Position numbers and translations under genes: made by a program
Origin: Bryoerythrophyllum caledonicum
Lineage: Eukaryota > Streptophyta > Bryopsida > Pottiales > Pottiaceae
Direction of reading: 5' to 3'
DNA length: 64,000 nt
Assembly (NCBI GenBank): GCA_963971425.1
Contig: OZ020521.1
Span: 250,501 to 314,500, forward strand
The notes under the pieces: model-generated
What the model was told of the DNA's origin: nothing
The model's database searches: none
Seen by the model: only the letters and a program-made list of their open reading frames with translations
In this document: positions 1 through 12,898 of the stretch, piece after piece
Layout: each line of letters opens with the position of its first letter
Numbering within the stretch: position 1 is the first letter of the stretch

Positions 1-2668
1 GGATTACATCTCCGGTTTCGGTATCGGAGGGGACACCAATATCGGGGAAGCCCTCGGTATTCGGGTGTCGATCATTGTCTTGGCGGAGAAGATTCGTCAT
101 TCCACCTTGGATTGTGCCACGAAGGGAGCCCAGATATCTAACAATTTTTCCCTCTGCCAGGTCAGGTCTTGTCATTTTCAGGACCTTAACCTGGTGCTTA
201 CAGATGTTACCTTTCTGGGAATGAACACATTGGCAGACGGCCCATTCGGTGCACGGATTGTATACCGCATACGTAAGGTGTCTCCTATTTGAGGATTTAA
301 CATATGCAGGACCTCCTGACCACTCGGGCAAGGTGACCACATTATCGGGAATTGTATTTGCTTGGTTGATTGCATTGACCATGATCTGCCGCTGCCTCTT
401 GTTCTTTATAAAACCGTTCAGCTTATACCAGTGACTGTAATCATACTTCTCGATGACATTTCCAGTGAGCTCATAAATAAGCCAGTCCATCCTTCGGCCG
501 ATAAGCTTCCTTTTGGATTGCCGGAACACTGCTTTCATATTAGAATGGTATGATTCGATTGCTGCAGTGGTGTCCTCGCCAGCATGGAGGATTTTCTGGT
601 CTCCCACAACCCACATTTTGATTTTCGGGAGCCATTCCTTGTCGAAGTACTTCTAGTATGCATCAGCGTCTGGCAAGAGAGCCTTAGCTTCGCCGTAGAC
701 GTGCCGCACCCACTCTACCAAATTCCACACTTTATCGTCGGGAGCTCTCGTCGAAGGGTCTTGGAAGTCACTTGGTGTCTCCAATACGTACATAAGTGAG
801 CCCACAATTCCCAAGGCTCCGGCCCTCGTCTCCATGTCTTTCAACTTAGCACATGCATTCTTCTGCCACGCTCGACGAACATGCCAGAGACATAGAAACA
901 AATGCAAGTGCGGCCAAACCTCCCTGCGATAATCCAAGGTGCCGATAAGTACAACTTGCCGAAGGCCCGTCACCCGATAACGTAAGAATACTAAATCGCT
1001 TACCGAAGAGAGTTGATCGCATTATCGGCGTCGTCAAGTACAAAGGCAGTGGGTCTCCAGTCCGGCCTTATCTGCACCAACTTCTGCTTCAGAGCGCGCA
1101 TCCAAGGCACGAGATCTGTTAGTTTGGATTTCGCAGTGATCACAAAAGCCACTGAAACCCCGTTTCTCCACTCGTCGAATTCCATCATCGTGAAGAGCGG
1201 ATACTGGACACGCAAGCAAGAAATTAAGTGGTATGGGAGTGAGTGCTCCTAATTTTTAGACGGACCTTACATGGACCACGGTATAGGTATGTGTACCTTT
1301 TTGTTGTTCGTTTCAAATGTCCCGTCTATAGCAATAATGTTATGGTGACTGTATTTCAGCATCATGTGCGTCTGAAATGGGGTTTGAATCCCAATTACGA
1401 AGGGTACGTTATCGGCATTCAGTACTCCGTCAACCTTGCTGCCCGGGTCTTGGTAGTAAAAAACCGTACCTCGGTTTTCTCTTATCCACATTCTGACACT
1501 CTTAGCGTCGTTGTCGTATTTCTTGTATAGTTCTTGCGCACGCACTCCGCATATGTTGCGGATGTCCTCCATGCTAAGGAAACAATCCCGAGAAGGCGTA
1601 AGAGTGCCGTCATCTTGTGCCTTCAGTACCAACTTCTGGTGCTTCTGTATTATAGCTGCCATCGGAATTTGCTCCTCAAATTGCCTGAGAACCCAAAGCC
1701 TTACTTCCTCCGACATGTACTTCTAAAAGCGGAGCTTTCCCCTCTGCACATTGTCCTTATCGTGGACGATGAGGCCCTGAGTGTCGACATGTTCCGAGAA
1801 AAAGTACCCTATCTCGGCAATATGTGGGAGAAAATAGTACCTCTTTACGTAGAATCGACATTGGCAGCCCACTTTCATAGAGCCCCCCTCCTTCACATCA
1901 GTGGCACGAGGGCCTTTCTGGCCAGCGCCGGACGTAACTTGTTTCCCTTTGTGATTGTATTTCGATGGCGTTGGTGTCATTTTGGGCGTGATAGCTTGGA
2001 TCTTGTCCTAGTTGTCTTCGGGACCATATTGACAACGCCATCTGCTTATCGGCTATGACCATTAGAGATACGTGCGGTACTGAAGAGATGTTACGGCACA
2101 GCCGATAAGCGTGGATATCGTGACATCAGAGGTCGAGATTCACTTACCGTAGGTACTCGATGTGGCAGTTCCACCGATAGTGCGTCTTCTCGCCGACGTT
2201 TGTGGGGTCGTTCTTGTTGCGGACGAAGGTAGTCTCTACATCCTTTCGGCCAGACTGCTCACCCTCCACGAAATCCGAGACCCTATCCCAGGGAATGTAG
2301 GCGATAAGCTTGGACTCCTTCTTCTTCGATGATTGCGGATCCTCTATGAACTTCGTATCATTCTCGGCCTCCATGTTCCACCTAAGACATTTCCATGTCA
2401 AAATTCCTAGAGGAGGGTTTTGTAATGAATCGCGCATCCGAAGAACCTTGTGATCGTGTTTCTTCAGGTAGTCTGCATGCGGGCCTTCCCGGAACGCGGC
2501 ATCAAGGTCCTCCACCCCATTCTCACACACGCTAGCCGGTTTCTTTCTCCCTTGACGCCTCCATTTCTTCACTGCTGCCCTGTTATCGGCAACGGTTGGT
2601 GGCACCGTCTCGCCAGAATTCCCACTCGGCCTATCCTGTATGGGGAGATTGAGATCGAGGAACTCCAT
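1..2668 (-). CDS. MULE transposase with SWIM zinc finger, partial, with introns and at least two in-frame stops
   Basis: Transposase of the Mutator superfamily, which cuts and pastes its element in the nucleus. Reading leftward: an N-terminal block at 2668-2148 with a basic KKWRRQGRKK stretch; a MULE zinc-type block near 1980-1723 (GCQCRF); the first catalytic Asp in IIAIDGTFETN near 1320; the second in FVLDDADNAI near 1020; the C.WHVRRAW block near 870; the catalytic Glu in TTAAIESYHSN near 560; and a SWIM finger near 170-230 (CQC...CKH). At least two introns are visible: 1204-1296 joins TNNKK to YPLFTMM, and donors sit at 2147 and 1003. In-frame TAG codons at 1723-1725 and about 653-655 suggest decay, though one or both could lie in unrecognised introns. 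I could not make every intron phase agree. The C-terminus lies beyond the window. Confidence 0.75.
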
Positions 2669-3026
2669 TCACGCGGAGGCAAGCACTCCCCTTCCGGCAG
2701 GGTACTACACGGCACAATAGATGGTGCGAAAGACGGCACCGTACGAAACGATGTGGATGGCACTTCGCCTTCGCAGCCGCCGAGAAAGACGGGTCATTCT
2801 GGAGTACACGTGGCGGGACGAGAAGGGGCTTTCCGTGATCCGAAGAAGGCAGGGGGAGAAGGGGCTATCGGCGAGAATGGCGATAAGGGATACGGGCAGC
2901 GCAAAAATAATGTGGGCGAAAGTGAACGTTATTGTGGGAAGAATGGCGCATAGAGGCGAAAAGGCGCTTGGGGAGAAGGGCCGCTCTTCGCGGTGTCAGG
3001 CCTAAAATCGGGCCCTGACACCGCGA
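1..3026 (-). mobile_element. Mutator-like element (MULE), left part outside window
   Basis: DNA transposon whose transposase gene is read from about 2668 leftward past the edge of the window. The family call rests on the transposase described in the next entry. The right boundary is not certain. A 40-bp near-perfect palindrome at 2987-3026 (arms TTCGCGGTGTCAGG / CCTGACACCGCGAA) lies just beyond the 5' end of the gene and could mark the terminal region, but the partner end lies outside the window, so terminal inverted repeats and target duplication cannot be checked. GC content falls sharply to the right of 3030, where an AT-rich repeat begins, which fits an element edge there. The word CCGATAA or its complement recurs about a dozen times through the element. 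Confidence 0.65.
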
Positions 3027-3814
3027 ATCCGGATTGACTGTAGTGACCGGGCATAATAACTATCCACCATCAATACTTTATTTCTTTCTTAAGTACCTCT
3101 ACCTTTTAAAATAGGTGTAAGTGCAAAAGATTGTGTATAGATTTTTTTGCTACCTTGAATAATTAAGTGTAGCATATCCAAAATAATTGTGCAAGCATAG
3201 ATAGTTTAATAATGGCCAATGATTTGATTTTTGTGAATTGGAGTTGTCATCAGAGAGTCCAACGATCAAAAAGAAGGTTTAATCCACATCTTGTAGTAAA
3301 TATAATATTTAAAAATATGAAAATCTCTCATTTTTATATGGAAATGAAGAAGTTTCTTTGGCACTTGCCTAACAATGTATAAAACTGTATGGCTTGTGTA
3401 AATACGGCTTATACTAAAGATAAGAACTTCTTCTTTTGATCTCAAATTATAGTAAACAACTAGCAGTTGGCGTTTGCTTTGCAACGCATTAGTTCAACCA
3501 TTTTAATGTAGTTTTTATATTCCAAAATATAAAAAAAGAAAGGTAACAACAATCTACATAAAATATAAATATGTCTTTGAATTTTGAAACCTATGCATGA
3601 ATTTTAATAATGTAATAGAATAGAATAGAACAAAATTAATTAGGTTTTAGATTTTTTGCATTTTAACATGGAATTTCAAAAATGTTATGAACGTCAAGTT
3701 TGTAATCAAGAGTTTCAAATTTATTTTGGATAAGCACAAATTGCAACACACAAATGCAAGTTTCACACACGCACAAACTCAATTTGCAATTACAATCTCA
3801 ATTTCACACACCCA
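3027..3814. repeat. AT-rich repeat fragment and LINE B target site
   Basis: Contains no gene. Bases about 3100-3450 match 30850-31160 in the same direction (shared stretches around 'gtgtagcatat', 'aagaaggtt' and 'atgaaaatctct'), so this is a copy of a dispersed AT-rich family. Bases 3475-3545 recur at about 20451-20520 and 3687-3760 recur at about 20372-20430, on the other side of LINE B. Bases 3750-3814 are a short array of a unit of about 41 bp (cacacacccacaaactcaatttgc...) into which LINE B inserted. Confidence 0.6.
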
Positions 3815-4512
3815 TAGAAGAAGAAGAATGCCGGTCTCCAAGGGAGGCCGGCGTGAATAGAGTGTCTGTTCGTTCCACTACTAAGACCATGCCCACCCGA
3901 CAAGGAATTAGTAAGCTGGAACTACTTCCCCCTCTCGAGGATAGACACTATGTAAGAAGTAACCACAAAACTATAAAACCAACCAATCAAAGAAGTATCG
4001 AGGAGTGAAGCAGAGGGAATTTTATGGGGGGTCTGGTGTATCAGGAAGGGTTTGGTTGTTTTCAATTTTGTGTTTGTGTAGAAGGATGGACATAGCGTAT
4101 TGTATGGCAATGACGTTAATATTCTTGAAAGTGTTTGTAATTGCGTTAATAGGAATTTTGAAGATATCTTCTAGGGTTTTTACAGATGGGATAAAGGTGG
4201 TGGCACGAGCGCCGGCTGTGATTACCACAAGGGGGTCCACTTTCCAGCCGAGGGTAGTGATGTCATCAATAAGGGGTTGGTATTTATTGGTTTTGTTTTC
4301 GATTGTTTCAGGGGAAAATCAGTCATTGCAATATGTAAATTCGATGAATTGAATGGTATAGTTTTGGTTTATATGGTCGGGTGGGGGGTCATTATATGGT
4401 AGGCCTTTAACACAAAGTATGTCGGGTTTGGGTCTAGCATTGCAGTGGCATCGTTGGGTTTCACATGTACATGGGAGTAGCCATGATGGTACCGTGTTTT
4501 CTTGTGGGTTGT

Positions 4513-6265
4513 TGTGGTAGTTAGATTTATTTCTTTTTTCTCTATTGGTGACTTTTTGTGGTTATAGTAGTGGTGTTACCAATAGGTAGGATTCTGATAG
4601 GCTAACTGGCGGGTAGTAGCAGTTAGTTTCCCAATAGGTGGAAATAGTGCAGTTAGGTGGTTGGTGGTAACCAACCAAACCAATCAGGTAGTATAAGTCA
4701 GGACAAACTCGATTGGAAAGACAGTCTCTTTGTGTGTAGTGCAGGAGCTCCTTCCTGGAGATAGAGAAGTATTAGTTGAGTTTTTAGTTTTCTTTTGTGT
4801 GACTCTGACTGTGATGTGTGGAAACTATTAGAGAAATAGACATATGATTCTGGAAATTTGAGTGATTGGAGTTTGATGTCGATGTGGAGTTAAGTGGTGA
4901 ATGGAGAAGATTTGAAACTGATTGGAATTAACGAACCAGCATGGGTACATGCCATGGGCTGGTTTCCAATAGGTAAAGTATGCTGGATGTGAGTAATACC
5001 CGTGGGGATTTGAATTACCCATTGGGAGAAGAGCTGATTGAGGGATAAGCTGATTGGAGCATTATCAGACTTGTGTTTGATTTATAAAATTATGAAAATC
5101 AATAAAAAGGGTGAGTGAAGAGAATGTGATTGAGACTATTGGAGAATAGTGATTGGAGAACTGTTGATGGAGTGTCGTTGTAGACAAATTGGAGAAACCA
5201 ATGACGAAGCCACGCTGAGTGTGTGTGATTGTGAGTGAGTTATTATCAATGGGAAGTTGTGTCACCCATTGGTAATTGGACTGATTGGAGTTGATTGAGT
5301 TAGAGGAGTAGACTGAAACCAATTGGAGAAGTTGAACAGGCATGGGTGCATGCCATGGCCATGTTACCAATTGGTACTTTGTGTGCTGGAGTTGATTGAG
5401 GCCAGATTGGGAAGTGTTACCCCATTGGCTCTGGAGACCAGTGAAGAGAAATTAACAATTGGAGAGTAATCAGACCTGCGTCTGTTAAGAGAAAAATAAA
5501 ATAAATAAATAATAAAAATAATAAATAGAAAAATAAATAAAAAGAGAAGTGTGGCTTAAAAAAATAAAATAAGAAGAAGTGGAAAATGAAATGAAGAAAA
5601 CTAAAGAAGAAGAATAATTGGAGGATGGAGAAAAAGATGTTATGAAGCCTTAATTGCCGAGATGGGAGTAATGTTGTGAGGTGGTTAGTAACACCTATGC
5701 CGGGTGTGAAATTAACCAATAGGGAATTAATAGACAAGTTGAGAGAATTGTTAAAACAAAAATATGGAAGAGTGCATTATTTGGGAGGAATTGTGAAATC
5801 AATAAGTTTGGAGACAAAGAAGAAGATTGTGAAGAGATTCACATCTTGTTGAAGACCAACAAAGACACACCGATTGGAGCGGTGGTAAGGGAAGAAGATT
5901 ACCAAAGGTTGATCAAATTTGAACGTGAGTACAAGTGGACGGGAATCATACGAGAGCCTTGCAGCATCGAAGCGGTGATGTTCTGGCAACTTGGAGAATA
6001 TTATGAAGACGATGGAGTAGAAGATTATTGAAGATACATCTTGCACCAATAAGAGGTTAGCTTTTGGTTTTACATATGAAAATTGAGAGATTGGTACTAT
6101 CACCAATGAGGTGTTATGGAAGCATGGGTATTTGAGTTAAGTCTGAATTGAACCATCCCATGGGTGTTGAAGTCATAATCTCAACTCTTTAATTACATAC
6201 CTCCCTAGCGAACGAATCAGGCCACATTGGATTAATTTTCAATTGGTCAAAAATACTATCTTACA
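4513..6265. mobile_element. LTR-type insertion (probable solo LTR) in LINE B
   Basis: A 1,753-bp insert that begins TGTGGTAG and ends CTTACA. It is flanked by a 5-bp direct repeat, GTTGT (4508-4512 and 6266-6270), and it interrupts sequence continuous in LINE copy A. TG...CA ends with a 5-bp duplication are those of an LTR retrotransposon. No internal coding region or second LTR is visible, so a solo LTR left by recombination is the simplest reading. The interior is rich in 'ttggag' and 'gattggag' words and in A-rich purine runs (5500-5630). Strand and parent family are unknown. Confidence 0.65.
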
Positions 6266-7393
6266 GTTGTTATTAAAGGTGTCGGCATTCATGAGGATGA
6301 AACATCTTGATTTGTTATGGGAGGTGATTAATATACGGATTTCCCATACGGCTTTGTTATGTCTTTTGACAATTAGGGAGTGTATGTGGTGGTTGTGACA
6401 TTTAAGTAAAACATCTAACCATGTGTCAGGGTCCGTGGATGTGCATATTGGGCATGTTATGGATGGGAATCTTTCAATTCCAAAGAAGAGTTGTTTTCGG
6501 GCGTTTCCCATGTATTGCCCAGTACGAAATTTAATAAGGCATGTTATTTGTGAGTCGGTGATGATAGGATTTTTCCAGAAATTTGTGGAGAATTCATTGT
6601 CTATATTGTTGTTGTTAGTCCACTTTTCTATGTTAGGGAAGTTATCTGAGATTGTGTCAAGGTTATTATATAGGTCTTGTTTTTGGAGGTATTTGCTCAA
6701 AAATCTAATTGGGCCTTTATCGGGGGTGTTTTCTTTGGAGGGCCAATCTTCTTTTTGGAAGTAGTATGGGGTGGCGTGGGCATGTTCATGTGGATCTTTG
6801 GCATTTTTGTGTGATTTTTCCCGGCCCTCTTTTGCTAGTTTATCCGCCTGTTCGTTACCATCAATATCAGCGTGGGCTTGAATTTTGTGTATGGTTGTGA
6901 TTTCTCTTTGTTTTAGTATCATTTGGACCATAGACTTTAGTTTGGTTTGGTCGGGGTGACTATTGTGGAGGGTAGGGTGTGTTATTTGGGTGTTTAATAA
7001 GTATAGTGCATTAATGCAGTTCGTAAATATGTGCGCTAGTTCATTATTGTATTTTGTTGTGATAATTTCCAGTGTTTTGTGGATGGCCATAAGTTCTGCT
7101 CTAAGAATATTTTGTAGTCCATGTAGTCTTTTGACTAATTTGATTTCTTTCGTAAAATTGTATATTCCATAACCGGCTTTTTCTCTACGCCAATTACCCG
7201 GACTAATCAGTTCTGGTGGTTTGAAGGAGCAATCGGTATAGTAGCAATATGCGGGGTCAAATTTTGGTGAGGTGGTAGTTTGGTAGTCCGGGAGGGGTGG
7301 GAGTGGTAAACTGTGATCTAGTGTATTGTTATTGAAGTTTAGTTTTGACCATTTTTTGTTGCTATTGACTGATGTTTGTATAGGTCTTGGTGG

Positions 7394-9794
7394 CACTATA
7401 AGAAACCCGTGTTTTTTGTCACGTCCTGAATCATGTCCCAGGAGACATGTAGACATCCGAATTTACATCCCTCTGACGTACCAACGCGTGTAACACGCTA
7501 TAACGCGTGGGGACATCACCAAAAACGCGAGGACATCCCTGCGACAGGGACGATTTTCGGAGATTTTGGGAGGCTGGAAATGGTGCCAACTGGGCGCCAC
7601 GTAGACGACACCTAAGCGGCACGATGACGGGCAGTGCCACATGGCCGGGAATTTCATCCAATCCAATGGTGACGTGGAATCTGACGTGGCGTCTGACCTG
7701 GACCCGGGAAAGAGTGACGTGGCAGGCCACGTCAGCAGAGATTTGCGTGGTTTTTTTTTCAGATTCGTGTTTGCGGGGACGTCATTGGTAACATGGCTGT
7801 GTTTTTTAAGACGTCCCGGGTTGACGTGGAGATGTCCTGCTCGACGTCTACGTCAACGCTACCTGGATTTTGATGCTGATTTCGTTGAACATCGCCATGC
7901 CCTAGAGGACGTGGCGATGGACATGATTGCGTCCTCCAATACATTGCCGACCCATGGTCGTCGGCAATGAGGGTGTCATCGCAGACGTCTCAAAGAACTT
8001 ATGCGTGTCTAACGTGACATCCCCTGATGCATGGTATTGCTGACGCTGTGTATGTGATGGTGTTTTGAAGGGACATTGAGAGATGTTGTACAAGACATGA
8101 ATACGTTGTACAAGACATGAGTATGTTGTACAAGACATGAGTACAAGACATGAATACCTCATCTTACATGTAACATGTACATTCATCCAAATTCATGCTT
8201 ACTGGCCTACTTGCAAATGTGGTAATATGATATACACGCAATTTAAAATATGTCTCCATAGACACGGGGATGTTTCAAAAGACGTCCCTGCGTTTCCTAA
8301 GTACTGCGGCATACGTCTTCTACAACATGGTCACGTCTATATGTTGCTCACAGCACATTTCATGTTCAACACTGCACCTCTAACCTCTACACTCTAAACT
8401 CTAACCTCTACACTCTAAACTCTAACCTCTACACTCAAAACTCTAACCTCTACACTCTAAACTCTAACCTCTACACTCTAAACTCTTACCTCTACACTCA
8501 AAACTCGAACCTCTACACTCTAAACTCTAACATTCTAACTTGTAAACTCAGTCTACACTCTAAAACTCCAACCTCTACATTCTAAACTCTAACTACTTGG
8601 AGAAATGAAGGCCAAAGTGAGCTTTGTGCAACCTCAAATTCTACTTAAAGGTCTCATGACCTAACTATGGCTGCAGCAGCTAACCCTAGCCGCCTCATGA
8701 CCTAACTATGCCTGGAGCAGCTAACCCTCGCCGCCTCTATTCATCCAATGAACTTGACAAAATTCATCCTACTTGATGGTTATGTTTTGCAAGACACGAT
8801 GATGTTTTCCAGGACATGTCGATGTTTTCCAGGACATGTCAATGTTTTGCCAAACACTGCTGATGTTTTCAGAGACGTCTCTGTGGGATGTCCTCAAAGA
8901 CATGTAGACGTTACTCGAGACATCTTCAATTGGATGTCTCAAGTGACGTGGACCTATACATAGAATGACGTGTCACCTTGTCCGACATGGAATTGTGTTT
9001 GCCATGTAGATGAAGTGCTGTAAACTACAAAATATATAATATGTCCACATGGGTAAGCCACCAAGGACTTTACAAAATCACCCTAAATTCCTTATAATTC
9101 GGGTTTTAGTAGAAAAGTGGTAATTTAATATTATATTAATTAATAAATATTATTTAATATTTAAATATACAGTACTGAATTTAATATGTCCGCTTTAATT
9201 ACAGAATAATCAGTTTTTATAAAATATTATTATAATATTAATTAATATTTTGTATTTTTAATATTTAAAATTAAATTTTATTTTGGAAACCATTTTGATA
9301 CGAAGTGGACAAATCAAAAATTTCAGAGGATCAAAGTTAATAAATATAATTAGAATATTCTTCAATTTTATATACTGTATTTTTTTTATTTTTAAAAAAA
9401 AATCTAGTTTTATAAGGCTCGTGCCTTTTTTTTTCTCCTCTTGCAGACCGCTGCCCGTTTCGTTGTTTTTTTTAACGTTGGGCTGCTTTCTACCTTTCAC
9501 AACAGTAACTTCGACATTCTTACCCCAGGTGAAACGCTTTTCCGCTGCCAGCGTGGCAGTTTTGCGTCACCCAAGATGTCCTCGATGACGTCCTCGAAGA
9601 CAGGCGCGTTGTTGGAGACATCGTCGCGTCTCCTATTTCGCACGCGCGTTTCGGGACCCTCCCACCTCCACTGTTCATTATTGATGCGTGGACATCCTCA
9701 CGTTCACGGGGACATTACTGGCTAGCTCCAAGACATCAAAAAAACACGCTGACATGATTAAGGACATAACAAAAAACACGGGTTTCTTATAGTG
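7394..9794. mobile_element. Non-autonomous CACTA-type DNA transposon in LINE B
   Basis: A 2,401-bp insert with terminal inverted repeats starting CACTATAAGAAACCCGTG, identical for 26 bp at both ends, and flanked by the 3-bp duplication TGG (7391-7393, 9795-9797). CACTA ends with a 3-bp duplication define the CACTA (En/Spm) superfamily. The subterminal 500 bp at each end are full of GACATG, GACATC and GACGTC words in both orientations, as expected for transposase-binding repeats in this superfamily. There is no transposase, so it depends on an element elsewhere. Inside are a 21-bp minisatellite (8380-8590), a tandem duplication of about 48 bp (8645-8740) and an AT-rich tract (9100-9400). It splits the segment upstream of the RNase H of LINE B. 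Confidence 0.85.
8380..8590. repeat. 21-bp minisatellite inside the CACTA element
   Basis: About nine tandem copies of CTCTAACCTCTACACTCTAAA with small variations; units near the right end are shorter. It resembles degenerate CTAAA-type telomere sequence in composition but is not the plant telomere repeat. Internal minisatellites are common in non-autonomous CACTA elements. Confidence 0.85.
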
Positions 9795-12318
9795 TGGCGC
9801 TATCTTTGTATATAGCCGATTTATGTTAAGAGTTTTTGCTATGGAGGTGAGTTCGGCAAGTTGATCTAGGGTGCCTAGGGTTTGGTTTTGGTGGTGGACG
9901 CACATTACTTGTAATGTAGATGGTTCAATTCTGGGCTTTTTTAGCTCGGGTGGGATAGTAGGTTCTTCGTAATGAATTGAGTCTGCTTCAAATAATGCAA
10001 GGATGTGGGAATCTACAAATGGGCTGGACTAGGGATTAAAGTTTGGGTACCATTTTTTGTCTGGCGTGATAATGAGTGTAGATGTGTGTTGTGGGTCGTT
10101 TTTAGGAGCGAGGCGGGCCCAGTGTAGTGCTTGTCGAGTTTCTTCCTCATTGTGGGGGTGCGCTATATCATTACCGACCCATTTATAGTCAAAGGCTTTT
10201 CCCAAGGAGCCAAATATTTTATCTCTTTCAAAGGGTGAGTAGAATTTTTTTAATTTGGTGGAACATGTGACGGGGGAAGAGAAGTATGATTGTTCGATGT
10301 TAAAAGATGAGATTAATGAGTCTAAAATGGGTGTGGATATTGTGTATTGTGCATTTTTGAGGGGGTTATTTTTTGGAATGCGGTATTTATATCTTTGGTA
10401 TAGCCTAATCAGTTCGGTTTCAAATGGTTGGGTAGTTGGTTCAATGTTTGTAGTGGTTTTTAGTTTCATATTGTATTGATTCCATAGCCATTGAAGTCTA
10501 GTGGTGGGGATAGTGTGTAAGTGTCGGCCATTTGCTTCGTATAGGTGGGCTTGGTTGTTCTCTATTTTGATTGTGTTCGAGGTTGTGGTAATATCGTTTT
10601 CGGGGTTACATTCCATAGTATAGATGTTAAGGAGTGGGATGATTATAGGTGGAGTTACGGATCTTGAGTCTTGTAATTGTTCTTGGGGGTGGTGTGCTAG
10701 AATGATTTCCGAGTAGAATTTATCTTTGATTTTTTGGTAATATTGTTTTAGCTTTTCGGTGTTGTATGTGGAGGTATTACAGTTGTGTCTTGGAAAAAGG
10801 TTTCGTTGAGGAAGCCATTTATTGAATGTATTGTTGTTGTGTTGCCATTGGCAAAGGTATTTTGTAAAGGTATTTTGTATTCTGTTGGTATCTAGATGTT
10901 GTATGTGTTTATGGCGTATGATATTATTAATAGGATATGCGGTGGGATTTTTGGTTATGTATGTTGGGGGGCGGGGGTGGTATGGGTATGGGGGGGTTGG
11001 GGGGGTGGATTGGTGGTAGGGTGGCTCTCAGGAGGATGTTGTTATCGACGGCAATGAATGGGTATTGGAGTGTGTGGGAGTATGGGTGTATGTTACAAGG
11101 GGTATCGCATATAGTTGGGCATGTTGCGTGGCAAAAAAGTTGTTTGGCAACATTTAGGGCACTCTTGATTAGTTTGGATGGGGTGAAGTGGAAGGTTTTG
11201 AAGTTTTCGTTATTCATGATGTGTATACCCTTTGGTATGGTGATTTGTTTTAGTTCAAAAATATTTTTTGATAGGAGTTTTTGTAAAAGTTTTTGGGAGA
11301 GTTGGGCATTTAGTGTGTTATGGTTTCGTGTTTCTTGACACCATACTATTTCTAATGGTGTTTTGTCATAGATGAATTTTGGAAGTGTACTTTTAAGGTG
11401 AACTTTAGCTACATGTTTTAATAGGTAGAATGTACGAGTTATTGGTGACCTTATACAATCTGCTTTTTTAATTCTCCGTATATTTTCAGCACCACCATAT
11501 TGAGCAAGTACATATTGAGTTAACCCATTATATATTTTTCCGAGCCTACCTTTGTCATTTAGAGCATTTTGTAATTGTTCTCCTATACAGCGTAGATAGG
11601 CATTTTTGAGGGAGAAGGCTCGAGTCCGAATAGGTTATGTGGGAGTTGGGTTATTGCGTTTGCCATGCATTTTGGCATACCACATATGGTTTTTTGTATG
11701 GCTATAATCTTTTAGTCAAGTTTTTTAATGGCTAGCATAGAGTATGTTACTGCGTAGAAGCTGTATGCTATACCTAGGCGTATTGCAGTGTCAACCATTT
11801 TAATTTTTTGTTTCATAGTGGCCGGACATGTTGTTAATTCTTTGCATTGTTTAATGAGTTTTGTAGTTGTGGTGTGTATTTGGATTTTCCATTTTAGTGA
11901 GGGAACAAGATTTGTGCCTAGGTAAGCATATGCTTCGTTTTGGTGTAGTATGGGGATTGGTTGACCACGGTAGTGGATGTTAGAAGCTTGCATTAGGGCT
12001 TCAAATGTAATTGGATTTATTTTGGATTTGTTTGGACATCCTGTAGCCGCGCATTTTGGGACGCCTATGTCCATACCAGTCCATTTACAATATTTGTCGG
12101 TTTTATCAATTTGTGTTTGTAATGCGCTTATTTTGTTAGTTACAGTGGCAAGGTCATCGGCGTAGACGGCGGAGTTTATGGTGATTTGTGATGTACCAAA
12201 GGTATATCCATTATTGCCTCGTTCTAGCCAACGAAGTAGTGGTTCTAAAAATATAATGAATAGGTATGGACTCAGGGTGTCTCCTTGTGTAGTTCCTCTA
12301 TGAATGGGGATGGGCTTA

Positions 12319-12898
12319 GGGCCGCTTCACACTATGCCCAAGTCGAGAGGCCGACCGTCAAAATGAGTGGCCAAACTATGGCGAGAGGCCAAACTTTTTT
12401 GCCAAAAAAATACATTAAATAATATAGATTGAAGGTTTGGCCGGTCGTGGTGTGAAGCCCCAAAGGCCAAGTCCAAAGTCCAAACCCCATATCATTACGC
12501 CAAAAAAAATCAGCCCAACAAAATCAGCCAATCAAAATCAGCCAAAAAACCCAGCCCAAAAAAAATCAGCCAAAAAAATCAGCCAAAAAAAATCAGCCTA
12601 AAATTCGGTCTCTTTCATCTAACGGTCTAGATCTTGTCACTTTTTAATTATTTTAATTAAAAAAATCGACAGACTCTCGATTGTAGTCTGGGTCGAGCAA
12701 AATGGGCAACCCAAGTTTTGCTCGAGAGGCCGTCGCTTTGGCGCCAAAACTACCCAAAAGTGTTGCCATGTAGGACGACGGCCTTTGGAGTTTGGGCACA
12801 AGTGTGAAGGCCCAAAGCCCGGACTTTGGCCATTCTAGCAATCTCATTGGTGGAAATCGACGGCCTCTCGACTTGGCCACCAAGTGTGAAGCGGCCCC
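12319..12898. mobile_element. MITE, GGGCCGCTTCACAC family, copy 1
   Basis: A 580-bp insert in the reverse transcriptase region of LINE B. Its terminal inverted repeats share GGGCCGCTTCACACT and, a few bases in, CAAGTCGAGAGGCCG. A second copy in the opposite orientation lies at 29921-30509. The interior holds A-runs alternating with 'tcagcc', and an internal stretch resembling the terminal repeat (gtgtgaag near 12450). Flanks are TTA on the left and CTA on the right, compatible with a decayed 3-bp TWA duplication of the PIF/Harbinger type, but this is not firm. It has no coding capacity. Confidence 0.7.

Noticed and set aside
5777-6106. Small frames at 5777-6106 (-) and 5846-6031 (+)
   Set aside because: Both lie inside the LTR-type insert, are short, overlap antisense and show no recognisable domain.
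8380-8590. Possible interstitial telomere array
   Set aside because: The unit is a 21-bp CTCTAACC-type minisatellite within a CACTA element and lacks perfect CCCTAAA runs.
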